From Providencia hangzhouensis (GTDB taxonomy: Bacteria; Pseudomonadota; Gammaproteobacteria; Enterobacterales; Enterobacteriaceae), in assembly GCF_029193595.2 (NCBI RefSeq), contig NZ_CP135052.1, forward strand, positions 3,472,001 through 3,536,000: 64,000 nt of DNA. Direction: 5' to 3'. The notes beneath the pieces are model-generated. The model saw only the letters and a program-made list of their open reading frames with translations, was not told the origin of the DNA and did not search any database. The translations under genes and the position numbers were made by a program. How positions within the stretch are numbered: the stretch's first letter is position 1; each line of letters starts with the position of its first letter. Shown in pieces: positions 51,028 to 61,725 of this stretch.

Positions 51028-54000
51028 TAAGTTGCTTCCCCTTGCTGAACATTTTTAAATAAGCTATCTAACGCTTCAATAAAAGGCTCTATAGGGCGAT
51101 AAAAGAAAATGCCGTTACTTGAGTGAATATTATCTATGCCTCGTAAAAATAAATAATAAACGCCACCAAAATGAGTTTCATAATCATAATTAGGCATTCT
51201 TTGCTTGAGGTAACGATGTAACGCTAACGAATATAGTTGATATTGCAAATCATAGCGGTGGTCTATCATCGCTTCAGCCATGGCTTCTTGGGTATAAAAA
51301 CTGGCATCTTTCCCTAAATAATTTGATTTATAATCAAGAAGATAAAATTTGCCTTTCCAGTAAAAGGTGAGGTCAATAAACCCCTTTAAAATACCTTGAA
51401 CTCTCTCAAAATTTAGCGGAGGACAACGTTGTGATAATGGGTCATATTGGTGCGTTATCTTATCTAAATGACTGGCACTCAATAGGGAATCAATAGGGAG
51501 ATAAAACTGCATTTCATCCAATTGGTCTTGAGCCTGTAATGCAGATAAACATAACCCGTCTTCTGATAGTGGTGCCTGTACAATTGCATTCAGCCATTCT
51601 TGCAGCATCGGTGCCCACTGTATGTCAAACCCTGAGGATTCAAGTTTTTCAGACAACCATTCTTGAGAAATATGCCCACTAAAATCAATCTCCTCCATCA
51701 AGTTATGCAAAAATGTTCCCGGTGATGCACCTTTAGGAAATTGATGAGGAGTTAGGATAAGAGGCTCGTCTTCCTGTTGCTCCACATCAACACTAGCCTC
51801 AATATCCATATTAGGGGCTAATGAATTAGCAAATTGCAATGCTGAAACTGATTCTTCTGCTTCAGTATGGCTTGAACCATAACTTAACCCCGAATAGCTG
51901 GTAACACGCCAGTGGTCATTAAAATGACGAATCACTGCTCTTGCCGATAAGTTTACGCTATCATTTTGTTCTAATAGCACGCGTTCCGACTTAGGTTGAT
52001 TAATCACTGCAACATCAATAACGTCATTGCTAATTTCAGCTAGCATGTCGTTCAATAGTAGGCTATCTCCTGCTTGCCCTTTTTGGATGACGTAACCCAG
52101 CGCAGATAAGTGTAAATCGGTTTCACCACTTTTTTTTCTGTTACCTTTAATTAATGGTGCAATACCGACACTACAGTGATAGATAGCCCTTGTGAGTGCT
52201 ACATATAATAAGCGTAGGTCTTCTGCTAGACGCTCTTCATCAGCTAGAGCAACATTTTCTTCACTATCGTTTAAATCTAGCCGTACTGCATAATCCGTTC
52301 TATCGTGATATAAACCTTTAGATTGGGGTAGAAAATTGCTCGCAAAAGGCAACCAAACAATCTTATATTCAAGGCCCTTAGATTTATGTATGGTACTGAT
52401 CTGCACCAAATGTTTATCACTTTCAAGACGCATTTGTTGTACGTCAGATTGATGATCAGGATGGGCAATTTGTTGCGCTAGCCAACGTGTTAGTGTGTGC
52501 TCACCTTCAAGCTGTAATGACATTTCTTGTAACAGCTCACCAATATGCATCACATCCATTAAGCGACGCTCTCCATCAGCACCTGATAACAACGTTTCTG
52601 CAATTTGCCTCTGCGCCATGACCATTCTAAGCATGGGGAGCACGCCTCGTTTTTGCCACACCATGCCATAACGAGCAAATTCATCTACAATTTTTTCCCA
52701 CGATTTTTCATCATGGTTTAGGTCATCAATTTGTTTAGCGGTTAAACCCAATATTCCTGTCGCCAATGCACTGCGCAAAACACGTTCTTTTTCCGGTGTT
52801 AAAACTGCCTGTAGTAACCACAGTAAATCTCTCGCTTCCGGTGTTGAAAATACACTTTCCCGATTAGATTGAAACACAGAAGGGATATTTAACCGATTTA
52901 AAGCATCACGAATCAATACAGCTTCACGTCGGCTACGAACCAACACAGTAATATCAGAAGCTTCTACAGGAGTATGTGCTCCTTTATTGTCAAAATAGCT
53001 ACTACCCTGAAACCCGCCTTGTAAATATTGTGCGATTTGCGCTGCACATTGTGAAGCTGTTGCTTGTTCATATTCAGCAACTGAGACACCTTCTGCTTCC
53101 ACTTGCCAAAATGTAAGTGCTTTGACCACTTCGCCATCATGAATAAGTTTTTTACCGCTATTTTGCTTAGCGAAATTAACGGGTTGAAAAGGAATTTGCT
53201 CAAAAATAAATGGTGACTGACAGCGGCCAAATAAGTGATTAATAGCTTCAACCATATTTTGCGATGAACGATAGTTAGTCTCTAATGTGTAGTGAGCACT
53301 AACTTCATTTTTTGCTTCGATATAGGTGAAAATATCTGCGCCCCGAAAAGCATATATAGCTTGTTTAGGGTCGCCGATGAAAAGTAATGCGCTGTCATTA
53401 ACTTCCCGATAAATTCTTTGAAAAATACGGTATTGCTGTGCATCTGTATCTTGAAACTCATCTATCATCGCAACAGGAAAGCGTTGACTAATAGCTTGAG
53501 CTAAAAATTTCCCACTTTCTTGAGCAAGAGCACCGTCTAAACGGGTCAATAAATCATCAAACCCCATTTCACCACGATTATGTTTTTCATTAGTAATCGC
53601 TCCCCTCACCTCTGAAATGGCCAGTGGAATAACCAGATCTTTTAGAGTTAATGATTGAGAAAGTAGCTCATCTATACTTTGGAAAACAATATGTTCTGGC
53701 CCTAAGCCACTTTTTGATTTTTTATGTAATACCGTTTGTGAGAAACGTTCAAGATCTTTAGGAAGCTGATAATCTTCTGTTTTTTCTTGAGCCCATTCGC
53801 CTATTTTTATCAGCCATGTAGGTAGAAAACGAGTACTATAACTTCGTTTATCCACATCTGAATCAGCGATAAGCTTCTCAAAATCCGCTGAGTTTTCTAA
53901 CCAGGCCGTTTTAACTGACTCAATTAACAAGATTAGCCGCTGATGCCGTTCTTCTAGAGTTTCTACTTGTTTCGGTTGGTTAATAATTAAAGGAATGTCA

Positions 54001-54635
54001 CCCTGCAAGAAAGGTTTAATCTCCGAAAGTAATGCTTCAGGACTAGTCCACAGTGACTGAATGACTTTCGTCATGGAGTAATTCAGAGGATAAAAATGGC
54101 GGCGCCAAAAGTCTGCACAAGCTTGTTTTTGAATCGGAAATTCATCTTGAATCATTGTTTGTTCGAACAATACTCCCGACTCAAATGCATTATGAACTAG
54201 CATTCTTTGGCAAAAACCATGGATAGTATATATCGCGGCTTCATCCATTTGCCTTTCCGCTGCCTGCAACCATTGCGCAGCGAATTTTCTTTGGGATTCC
54301 CCCGAAAGCTCAGCTAATAATTCAAGATACTCAGGCTGCGACTCGAAACCAACGCCATTTCTTAAGCAAACTAAGCGCATATCATGAATACGTTGACGAA
54401 TACGTCCCCGTAACTCATTCGTCGCAGCCTCAGTAAATGTTACAACTAAAATTTCTTCAACACTTAACGGCCTAGGAAACGCATTAACGCCTCCCAGACC
54501 TAATAAAAGCCGCAGATAAAGTATACCAATTGTATATGTTTTACCCGTTCCTGCAGATGCTTCAATTAACCGCTGCCCACGCAGAGGTAAGGAAAAAACA
54601 TTCAGTAATTGGGACTCTACCTGCACTTTATTCAC
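51027..54635 (-). CDS. recB: Exodeoxyribonuclease V subunit beta (RecB)
   Basis: RecB is the 3'-5' helicase and the only nuclease of RecBCD, and it loads RecA after Chi. It is 1202 residues: Walker A EASAGTGKTYTI (about 24-35), UvrD-type motifs (MIDEFQDTDAQQY, STIHKSKGLEY), and a C-terminal nuclease domain with GFIDLTFYWKGKFYLLDYKSN (split here: GFIDLTF then YLLDYKSN), carrying the Asp and Lys that bind metal. It overlaps ptrA by 4 bp. Confidence 0.97.
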   Translation of the reverse strand: MNKVQVESQLLNVFSLPLRGQRLIEASAGTGKTYTIGILYLRLLLGLGGVNAFPRPLSVEEILVVTFTEAATNELRGRIRQRIHDMRLVCLRNGVGFESQPEYLELLAELSGESQRKFAAQWLQAAERQMDEAAIYTIHGFCQRMLVHNAFESGVLFEQTMIQDEFPIQKQACADFWRRHFYPLNYSMTKVIQSLWTSPEALLSEIKPFLQGDIPLIINQPKQVETLEERHQRLILLIESVKTAWLENSADFEKLIADSDVDKRSYSTRFLPTWLIKIGEWAQEKTEDYQLPKDLERFSQTVLHKKSKSGLGPEHIVFQSIDELLSQSLTLKDLVIPLAISEVRGAITNEKHNRGEMGFDDLLTRLDGALAQESGKFLAQAISQRFPVAMIDEFQDTDAQQYRIFQRIYREVNDSALLFIGDPKQAIYAFRGADIFTYIEAKNEVSAHYTLETNYRSSQNMVEAINHLFGRCQSPFIFEQIPFQPVNFAKQNSGKKLIHDGEVVKALTFWQVEAEGVSVAEYEQATASQCAAQIAQYLQGGFQGSSYFDNKGAHTPVEASDITVLVRSRREAVLIRDALNRLNIPSVFQSNRESVFSTPEARDLLWLLQAVLTPEKERVLRSALATGILGLTAKQIDDLNHDEKSWEKIVDEFARYGMVWQKRGVLPMLRMVMAQRQIAETLLSGADGERRLMDVMHIGELLQEMSLQLEGEHTLTRWLAQQIAHPDHQSDVQQMRLESDKHLVQISTIHKSKGLEYKIVWLPFASNFLPQSKGLYHDRTDYAVRLDLNDSEENVALADEERLAEDLRLLYVALTRAIYHCSVGIAPLIKGNRKKSGETDLHLSALGYVIQKGQAGDSLLLNDMLAEISNDVIDVAVINQPKSERVLLEQNDSVNLSARAVIRHFNDHWRVTSYSGLSYGSSHTEAEESVSALQFANSLAPNMDIEASVDVEQQEDEPLILTPHQFPKGASPGTFLHNLMEEIDFSGHISQEWLSEKLESSGFDIQWAPMLQEWLNAIVQAPLSEDGLCLSALQAQDQLDEMQFYLPIDSLLSASHLDKITHQYDPLSQRCPPLNFERVQGILKGFIDLTFYWKGKFYLLDYKSNYLGKDASFYTQEAMAEAMIDHRYDLQYQLYSLALHRYLKQRMPNYDYETHFGGVYYLFLRGIDNIHSSNGIFFYRPIEPFIEALDSLFKNVQQGEAT

Positions 54636-57529
54636 TCAGCATCTTCCTTTATTGGTAAAATCTTTTGCAACTGAGAAGCTGTTGGGTAAAGCACCCAATC
54701 TTTCAGATGAGCATACCCCACTTTAGTATCAACTCCTTGGCCTATAACTTGGGAGCTAACTGCTAACCCCTTATGCTTTATAACTGCATTTTCATAATAC
54801 TCAATGACTTGTTCTTTCGTTGCTGTCCCTAAAGTTGCAATAACTTTTTCACGAGTATCAAAACTGAAAATATTTCTCGAAAAATCAGATGAATAACGGC
54901 CTACTTCCTCATAGAACGTTTGAGGTGGTTGATTCATCTCCGTGATAATGGATTGTTTATATTGATTAAATTCATCTATCGGCAGCTTTTTCAGTTTCTC
55001 TAATGCTTGAAGATAGAATTGTTGGTAACGAGTATTCAAGTAACTCGGTGTTTTGGCATTACTTTGAATTAAAAAGCCCATTCCCCACTGATCCCCCAGC
55101 CCTGCTTTAAAAGCAAATACTGCGTAACCCAGTTGCTCATTGGTTCTTAATTGGTCATAAAACCAAGGCTGAATTACCTTAGAAAGAATACCTGATAATA
55201 CTGCGCCATCAATGCGGCTATAACCGTCTGGAATAAAGATTTCAGCAAGTGCATTATCTGAGCTATTCCCCTGTTTATGAAAATCTGCTAGGTAATTTTT
55301 GTCGATAACTACAATATCACCACGCCACCAATTGGTACCTTCGCTCTTTAATAATTGCTGTGCATCTTTAATAGTTTTAATGCTTTGCGACTCAGTCATA
55401 TTACCAAAGACCAGCGCTTGTAATGCTGCACTCTTAACTATCATTTCACGGTAATTAGTGATGTCTTGCAATGAAATTTTATCTAGCTCGGCTAAACGCT
55501 GTTCTTGCTCAAAATAAGGTACACTATTAATACGCTGAAGCGGCTGCATGGCTAGTTCATAAGCTTTCGCATTATTAGCAACTTCAATTTGCTCTTTATA
55601 CCAAGATTTTGCTTGAGCTAATTCTTGTTCCGTTGGCTCAAAATTCAGGTATAGCTTCGTCATGGATAAAAAGAGTTCAGGTAAATGTTGGGTGTAACCA
55701 CTGGCATTTAATTGCAGACCAATTCCCTGAGAAACAGAGACAGACATACCAGCTACAGATGCCTGATATTGCAGTTCATCCATTTTCAATGAAGCGATAT
55801 ATTGTAATAAAGAGCCCGTTACTTGTTGCTTAGCATCTTTATCACCTTGGTTAGAACGTAATGATAAAGTGATACTCGCCTTTGGCTCATCTGCAAAATA
55901 TTGACTTGGCATATATAACACTCGTGTATTGCCATCTTGATAGATGAATTCGGGGTGTTTATAAGCCTTATCAGTTTTAATTAGTGATAAATTATCAGCA
56001 ATATAAGGGTTTAAAGCAGGCAATTTAAAATTCATTTTAGATTCTAAACTTGCCCAGGTTTTAAATTGTTTTGCTGTGATTTTATTGACCTGATACGGTG
56101 CATCGACAAAATAGGCTTTTTTGTTATTCGGTTCATTTGGACTAATAAACCAAATCCTCGCCTCTTGCGCAGTGAGCTCTGATAAACGCTGTTTAATCGC
56201 TTCAGGGTCATACTTATCTGCAATGTAATCTGAATCAAGAACATGATTAACAGGAACATCAATCATTTGGTCTGATAACCATTCAATGTAGTTCATATCC
56301 CTGACAATTGAACCATAACGGAATGATAAATTAAGAACTTTTGCTATTTCATCAAAGTAACTTTTATTGACCCCATCATTTTTAATTAACTCAAGATAAG
56401 AAAAGATAGCTGCAATAATTTCGTCTCTTTCTTGTAACCCTTTATCAGTCAATGTCACATAAATAGAGAATGAACCATAGTTTCTATCTAAATTTGGAGT
56501 GGCAGAGGCACTGATACCTTCAGCAAGCCCTTGCGATATTAACCAATCAGCCAATGTTCCGGGGCTTCTATTACCAATTAAGTAACTAATATAGTTGTCA
56601 CTTTTACTGCGAAAATCTGCCATATTATTTTTAATACTGAATTCAATTTGTATGGCTTTTTGCGGTTGCGCTGGCACATAATGAATAATAATGCCTTTTT
56701 CATTATCCGTTACTGCTGGGATATTAACAGCGGGAACACTTGCGTTAAAATTAGGTATACGCCCAAATGTTTCCTGTGCAATATTCGCTAATGATTCGAT
56801 AGATTGGTCGCCGTAAAGCACTGCATTCATTAGGTTTGCAGAATAATACTGCTTATAAAAACCCACAAGCTCATCTTGTAGTTTGCTATTAGGTTTATCT
56901 TTCAGAGTCTCTAAATTTCCCCCCGAAAAACGTGAGTTCGGGTGTAATGGGTTCAATGTTTCAGAACGTACTTGCCATATACGCATCCCGTCACGAGAAC
57001 GTGCCATTGTAAGTTCTGCATTAACTGCATTACGTTCTCTGTCTGCATTAATCGGGTCTAAAAGTGGCTCAGCTAATGCATCTGCAAGCCTATCCGTCGC
57101 TTCTTTTAATGCACCATTTTCAACTTCAAAGTAATAAGCAGTACGATGAGAAGCGGTACTTGCATTATGGCTACCACCGTGTTTTTGCAAAAATTCAGAG
57201 AAACTACTTGGCTCTGGGTACTTTTTGGAACCCATTAAAACCATATGCTCTAAATAATGAGCCAGCCCTAATTGGCTATTTGGGTTTTCAATACTACCAA
57301 CAGGTATCGATACCGCAGCCAATGATTTTGTTGCTTTGGCATCTGATACCAATAAAACCGTCATATCATTACTAAGTTTGATGGCTTTATATTCCCTAGG
57401 GTCTCTTTCACTTTTATTTACTGTTTCAGGCAAAACTTGCCAAAGTGGTTGCGCTGCTATTGCTTGACCACCGAAAAAAATTATCAGTAATAAAAATAGA
57501 TGAGCGATATTTTTGGATAAATATTGCAT
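54632..57529 (-). CDS. ptrA: Protease III (pitrilysin)
   Basis: PtrA is a periplasmic inverzincin protease (M16 family) that degrades small peptides. About 965 residues with a signal peptide (hydrophobic LFLLLIIFFGGQAIA). The zinc motif HYLEH is about 91 residues in, followed by the downstream Glu in ERNAVNAELTMAR. I chose the ATG at 57529, which has AGGAGA 11 bases upstream; an ATG seven codons earlier (57550) overlaps the recC stop as ATGA and is also possible. Its place inside recC-ptrA-recB-recD is conserved in E. coli. Confidence 0.95.
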   Translation of the reverse strand: MQYLSKNIAHLFLLLIIFFGGQAIAAQPLWQVLPETVNKSERDPREYKAIKLSNDMTVLLVSDAKATKSLAAVSIPVGSIENPNSQLGLAHYLEHMVLMGSKKYPEPSSFSEFLQKHGGSHNASTASHRTAYYFEVENGALKEATDRLADALAEPLLDPINADRERNAVNAELTMARSRDGMRIWQVRSETLNPLHPNSRFSGGNLETLKDKPNSKLQDELVGFYKQYYSANLMNAVLYGDQSIESLANIAQETFGRIPNFNASVPAVNIPAVTDNEKGIIIHYVPAQPQKAIQIEFSIKNNMADFRSKSDNYISYLIGNRSPGTLADWLISQGLAEGISASATPNLDRNYGSFSIYVTLTDKGLQERDEIIAAIFSYLELIKNDGVNKSYFDEIAKVLNLSFRYGSIVRDMNYIEWLSDQMIDVPVNHVLDSDYIADKYDPEAIKQRLSELTAQEARIWFISPNEPNNKKAYFVDAPYQVNKITAKQFKTWASLESKMNFKLPALNPYIADNLSLIKTDKAYKHPEFIYQDGNTRVLYMPSQYFADEPKASITLSLRSNQGDKDAKQQVTGSLLQYIASLKMDELQYQASVAGMSVSVSQGIGLQLNASGYTQHLPELFLSMTKLYLNFEPTEQELAQAKSWYKEQIEVANNAKAYELAMQPLQRINSVPYFEQEQRLAELDKISLQDITNYREMIVKSAALQALVFGNMTESQSIKTIKDAQQLLKSEGTNWWRGDIVVIDKNYLADFHKQGNSSDNALAEIFIPDGYSRIDGAVLSGILSKVIQPWFYDQLRTNEQLGYAVFAFKAGLGDQWGMGFLIQSNAKTPSYLNTRYQQFYLQALEKLKKLPIDEFNQYKQSIITEMNQPPQTFYEEVGRYSSDFSRNIFSFDTREKVIATLGTATKEQVIEYYENAVIKHKGLAVSSQVIGQGVDTKVGYAHLKDWVLYPTASQLQKILPIKEDAE

Positions 57530-57546
57530 CCTTTGTTGCTCTCCTG

Positions 57547-60500
57547 TCATTTCAAGTATTTTGTCATCGGTAATAAAAACCGTTGAGTGTTTGATAACAA
57601 AGATTTAATCATCGCATCATCAATGCTTCTACAAGTTCTTGACACATAATCGTCTTCCATCTCACCTTTTTGCATCTGACTTCCTTGTAAGCTTTGGAGC
57701 AAAGCAGATAATGCTTTTTGTTGAATTTCTTCACTCGAAAAATCGTACTGTTTTGTCTTTTTATCAAAGCAAGCTTTAACCCAACTCCAACCACTTTGAG
57801 AAAGAAGAATTAACGGGGAATTAAACCCTTCACAATATCCTACGACTAAATCTTGTAGATAAACCAATGCATCTTCTTTGCTAATAGCAGCAAACTGCCA
57901 AATACTATTATCTCTTCCTAGTGCAAGGCTTTCCCCTTCACCAATTTGCGAGTTAAATAGCAAATGTTCCACCCATAGCTGTACCCCATCATTAGCAGTT
58001 AAGTAAGCCGGGCGATATCGTACCATTCCTGTTTCATGAATATTTTTCAGTAAACCAGTAATTTTTATCCCATTTAACTGAAAATCTAATGGATAATCAA
58101 ATAGCTGCATATCATATTCTTTAACTTTTTCAGCTAATGGCGATATCTCGTTCAACTGCTGTTCCCAAAAAAGTTGACCAAATTGCCTAGCAGGCAGCTG
58201 ACCCGATGCTTTTAAAGCAGAATAAAAAGGCTCAATGTTCTTATCTTTGACAAGTAAATCTAAAATTTGATCATTAATTTTATATCGTTGTAATCTACCT
58301 AAGTTAAATGGCTCTTCTTCTGGCAGTTCGGTTTCTTCAATAGAAAAATGGACTTTCAAACGCTGTTGAAAAAATGCCCTGATAGGGTGACGATAAAATC
58401 GTAATAATTGCTCTAAAGAAATTTCAGTAATGGGCTCTCGAGTTTCAAGTATTGAACAAAATGGTTCATCAACTTTATTTGTTGTTTTTGCGGCAGGTAA
58501 CCACTCACTCGCAAAACTCTGATAAGGCGTTTCAGGCAAGAAATTTTCTTTTGCGAATGGGACTCTATTATGCTGGATGACCAGATGCTCACTTAATCGT
58601 TTAGCGCTTTCATCAATAGTCAAAGTTTCATCACCAACTAAACAAAAGCTTTGGCAAATATAATCAATTAATTCAGTAACTAATACCGATGGATTACAAG
58701 GCTGATTATCACGAATAGAAAGCCCAATATAACTAACATAAAGTTGTTTAGATGCTGAATTTAATGCTTCTAAAAATAGGTATCTATCATCGTCCCGGCG
58801 TTTTCGGTCTCCACGAACAGGTTTTTCCGCCATCAAGTCAAATCCTAATGGTGGTATATTTCGTGGATAAGCACCATCATTCATACCCAGTAAGCAGACA
58901 ACTTTAAATGGTACTGAACGCATTGGCATCAGAGTGCAAAAATTAACGGCTCCAGCCAAGAAACGTTGACTAATTTTTTCATCATCAAAGCGAACTGAAA
59001 GTTCATCACGAATTAAACGCAATGGAACTTGTTCTTCATATCCTGAAATTATCGCATTATCAATGATTTGATGCCACTGTTCTGTTAATAGTGCGAGAAC
59101 AAGTTCAGTTTCCCCATCAACCATAAAGTAGCTATCAAGTAGTTGCTGACAAAGTTCTTTCCACTCTTCAAGTAGGCGTTCTTGTGCTAATAAAGAGCGC
59201 CATTCTCTTAGTGTATTAATTAATAGCGCTAATTTCCCGGCAAGCTGGGCGGCTAAGCCACTGCACTCATCATAAGGTAAAATACCATTCCACGGGCCAT
59301 TTCTGCTATCCATTGCATAGCCAAGCAACATTCTACTTAAGCCAAATTCCCATGTATTTTGCCCTATCACTGGTAAAGCAAAAGAACGTACATTATCGTC
59401 ATCAAGCCCCCAGCGGATCCCTGATTCATTAACCCAGCGGCGTAATAAACTTAACTCGCTTTCATCAATACCAAAACGTTGAGAAAAAGCAGAAACTTCA
59501 AGTAGGCTAAGAACTTGCTCCGTTGAAAAACGACTCTGAGGTAAGTCGAGTAGCATAATAAATGCTTGTAAAATTGGGTGAGCTTGCAGTGCTTTTCTAT
59601 CTGAAATTGAAAATGGGATATAACGAGTTGATGCCGTATTACCAAAAACAGCCTGAATATAGGGTGCATAGCTGTCAATATCGGCCACCATGACTATCAC
59701 ATCACGCGGTGTTAGCGATGAATCTTGCTCAAAGAGAGAAAGCAAATGATCTTGTAATACTTCAACTTCCCGCTGTGCACTATGACATAAATGGAATGTT
59801 ATCGAATCATCTAGCTCATTGATTGGTCGTTTACCAATACTCGTTTCATAATTTTCTAATGTTGTCCCTAATTGAGCATAGTTTTCGAGATCTAAAATAT
59901 CCTGCTGAACATTCTCTAATAAATTGGCTCGTTCAGTATCAACATAGGCCGAAATTTCATTCGCATTATCGATTTGAGAAATAAAGTATAGGTTGTCTCT
60001 ACCTAACCTTCCCCACGAGGCGAGTAGTGGATTTGCGATATCCTGTTCGCCATTTTCATTAAATAAATTAGGAATATGCTCTTCGAGTTTAAAGCGTGAA
60101 ATTTCATGTTTATCAAGATAATGACGAAGTTTCCTTTGCTGCAACCTAGCTAAAAACGACGCGCTTTGAATGTCCCCCCAATAATAGCGACATGGGTTAG
60201 TGAACATTAAATGAACATCTGTATGTTCTGCTATTGCATTGATAGCTTGTAGATAAACAGGTGGAAGAGATGAGATACCGCAAATAAAAATACGCTTTGG
60301 CAGCAATTTTCCTAAATCAGGGTTCAATGATAATGTATCAATAAAATGTTGATATAAATTAGCTCGATGCCAAGGTGGCTGTTTTAGTTCATTTGAATAT
60401 TCAACAAGGCACTGCCATAGACGTTTTTGCCATAGTTGATTTTCACTTAGCCCCTCTATTAGTTCATTTTTTTGCCATACTCCAACCCATTGTGGGCGAT

Positions 60501-60921
60501 AAACCAAATATTGGTCAAATAAATCAGCAATCCTACCAGCAAGCTGATGAAGTTTACGTTTATCTGTATCTTCTTGAAGATAATGCTTTAAAGGTTCAAA
60601 TTCTTCCTCATTAATGACAGTTGGCAATATTGTCATTAGTTTCCATGTCATAGCTTGCTTGGTATAAGCGCTTTCTTTTGGAATATCCGGTAAGACTCGC
60701 CTAAACATGTCCCAAATGAACGTTGCAGGTAAGGGATAGTTAATATTTGCAGCAATACCAAACTGCTTAGCAAGTTCGATTTGCAGCCATTGTGACATTC
60801 CGGGGCTTTGTACTAAAATTATTTCTTGCTCAAAAGGGTGAGAAAGTGGTTCATTTTTCATTAAATGAGTCATTAGATCTTTTAATAAATCTAATTGATT
60901 AGAATGATACACTTGGAACAT
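57547..60921 (-). CDS. recC: Exodeoxyribonuclease V subunit gamma (RecC)
   Basis: RecC holds RecBCD together, splits the duplex and recognises Chi with an inactive helicase fold. It is 1124 residues (E. coli 1122) with conserved SPGMSQWLQIELAKQFG-type text, FTNPCRYYWGDI, RDIIVMVADIDSY-type RDVIVMVADIDSY and CLLGMNDGAYPR. Its start lies 23 bp inside the 3' end of ppdC, so translation is probably coupled to the prepilin genes. Confidence 0.97.
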   Translation of the reverse strand: MFQVYHSNQLDLLKDLMTHLMKNEPLSHPFEQEIILVQSPGMSQWLQIELAKQFGIAANINYPLPATFIWDMFRRVLPDIPKESAYTKQAMTWKLMTILPTVINEEEFEPLKHYLQEDTDKRKLHQLAGRIADLFDQYLVYRPQWVGVWQKNELIEGLSENQLWQKRLWQCLVEYSNELKQPPWHRANLYQHFIDTLSLNPDLGKLLPKRIFICGISSLPPVYLQAINAIAEHTDVHLMFTNPCRYYWGDIQSASFLARLQQRKLRHYLDKHEISRFKLEEHIPNLFNENGEQDIANPLLASWGRLGRDNLYFISQIDNANEISAYVDTERANLLENVQQDILDLENYAQLGTTLENYETSIGKRPINELDDSITFHLCHSAQREVEVLQDHLLSLFEQDSSLTPRDVIVMVADIDSYAPYIQAVFGNTASTRYIPFSISDRKALQAHPILQAFIMLLDLPQSRFSTEQVLSLLEVSAFSQRFGIDESELSLLRRWVNESGIRWGLDDDNVRSFALPVIGQNTWEFGLSRMLLGYAMDSRNGPWNGILPYDECSGLAAQLAGKLALLINTLREWRSLLAQERLLEEWKELCQQLLDSYFMVDGETELVLALLTEQWHQIIDNAIISGYEEQVPLRLIRDELSVRFDDEKISQRFLAGAVNFCTLMPMRSVPFKVVCLLGMNDGAYPRNIPPLGFDLMAEKPVRGDRKRRDDDRYLFLEALNSASKQLYVSYIGLSIRDNQPCNPSVLVTELIDYICQSFCLVGDETLTIDESAKRLSEHLVIQHNRVPFAKENFLPETPYQSFASEWLPAAKTTNKVDEPFCSILETREPITEISLEQLLRFYRHPIRAFFQQRLKVHFSIEETELPEEEPFNLGRLQRYKINDQILDLLVKDKNIEPFYSALKASGQLPARQFGQLFWEQQLNEISPLAEKVKEYDMQLFDYPLDFQLNGIKITGLLKNIHETGMVRYRPAYLTANDGVQLWVEHLLFNSQIGEGESLALGRDNSIWQFAAISKEDALVYLQDLVVGYCEGFNSPLILLSQSGWSWVKACFDKKTKQYDFSSEEIQQKALSALLQSLQGSQMQKGEMEDDYVSRTCRSIDDAMIKSLLSNTQRFLLPMTKYLK

Positions 60922-61285
60922 AGTACTCTCCTGTTGAGCAATACCAACGGCTTAATGAAAATGGCTGTTTTTTTATCGTTAGCGATACCATTAACTCAGT
61001 ACAGTTATAGGCTCGCGGTAAGCGAGTTGTTTGTATTTTCCACTCAGGGTAACGTAAATTTGGATCTATGGAAGAATTTTTCTCCTCTGATATTGGTTCC
61101 CCTAACATTGAGCTTTTCTCTAATGTACTATGTAACACTCTAATGGCCGAAGAATTCATATACAATTTATTAAAATTCAATATGATATATTGCGAATAGT
61201 TTACCAAAGCTACCAGTGAAATAGCAAAAATAACCACGCCAATCATTGCCTCTACTAATGCAAATCCTTGCTGCTTTGTTTTCAT
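60899..61285 (-). CDS. ppdC: Prepilin-like protein PpdC
   Basis: This 128-residue protein has a type IV prepilin leader: short basic MKTKQQG, the cut before Phe, then FALVEAMIGVVIFAISLVALVNY. I chose the ATG at 61285, which overlaps the ygdB stop as TAATG. It is the fourth minor-pilin-like gene before recC, as in E. coli. Cysteines near the C-terminus may form a disulfide. It probably primes or caps a DNA-uptake pilus. Confidence 0.88.
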   Translation of the reverse strand: MKTKQQGFALVEAMIGVVIFAISLVALVNYSQYIILNFNKLYMNSSAIRVLHSTLEKSSMLGEPISEEKNSSIDPNLRYPEWKIQTTRLPRAYNCTELMVSLTIKKQPFSLSRWYCSTGEYYVPSVSF

Positions 61286-61725
61286 TAGCAAAATCCTTTT
61301 TTTATCACTGGGCAATAATCTAACCACCCTTTTTTACGAGAGAAAAACTGTTGCTTATTTGCATCCCATACTACCCATCGATAAACTTTAATATCATTCC
61401 CTAAGCGATAATGACTTTGCCCCGACAGCACGAAATCCGCCCCTTTGTAATGTTTTAAGCAACTTTTCCATTGTTGATTTTCCTCTTTCTGGCAAACCCA
61501 ACGCTTTAATCCTCTATATTGACTATCCCAATGTAATGTTCCCCCCCAAGCAAGAGCTGACTCTGCTTTATTAAAAGCATCGAAATATTTAATTTCCTTA
61601 TGCAACTCATCCCGAGCTCGTTCTTGGAAAAAATGCACCGATTTAATCAATAATGTGCCTATTGTGATAAAAATAATAACCATAAGTAGAGAAACGTTTC
61701 CCTGTTGTTGCTCTATATTCTTCAT
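61285..61725 (-). CDS. ygdB: Prepilin-type protein YgdB
   Basis: This 146-residue protein begins MKNIEQQQGNVSLLMVIIFITIGTLLI, with a PilX-like glycine-ending leader and hydrophobic helix, although the residue after G is Asn rather than Phe. It matches E. coli YgdB by place and cysteine-rich tail (VCQKEENQQWKSCL). It overlaps ppdB by 4 bp. Likely a minor pilin. Confidence 0.85.
   Translation of the reverse strand: MKNIEQQQGNVSLLMVIIFITIGTLLIKSVHFFQERARDELHKEIKYFDAFNKAESALAWGGTLHWDSQYRGLKRWVCQKEENQQWKSCLKHYKGADFVLSGQSHYRLGNDIKVYRWVVWDANKQQFFSRKKGWLDYCPVIKKGFC

Noticed and set aside
53846..53860. DnaA-box-like TTATCCACA in recB
   Set aside because: A single box inside a coding gene; no cluster or AT-rich unwinding region, so not an origin.
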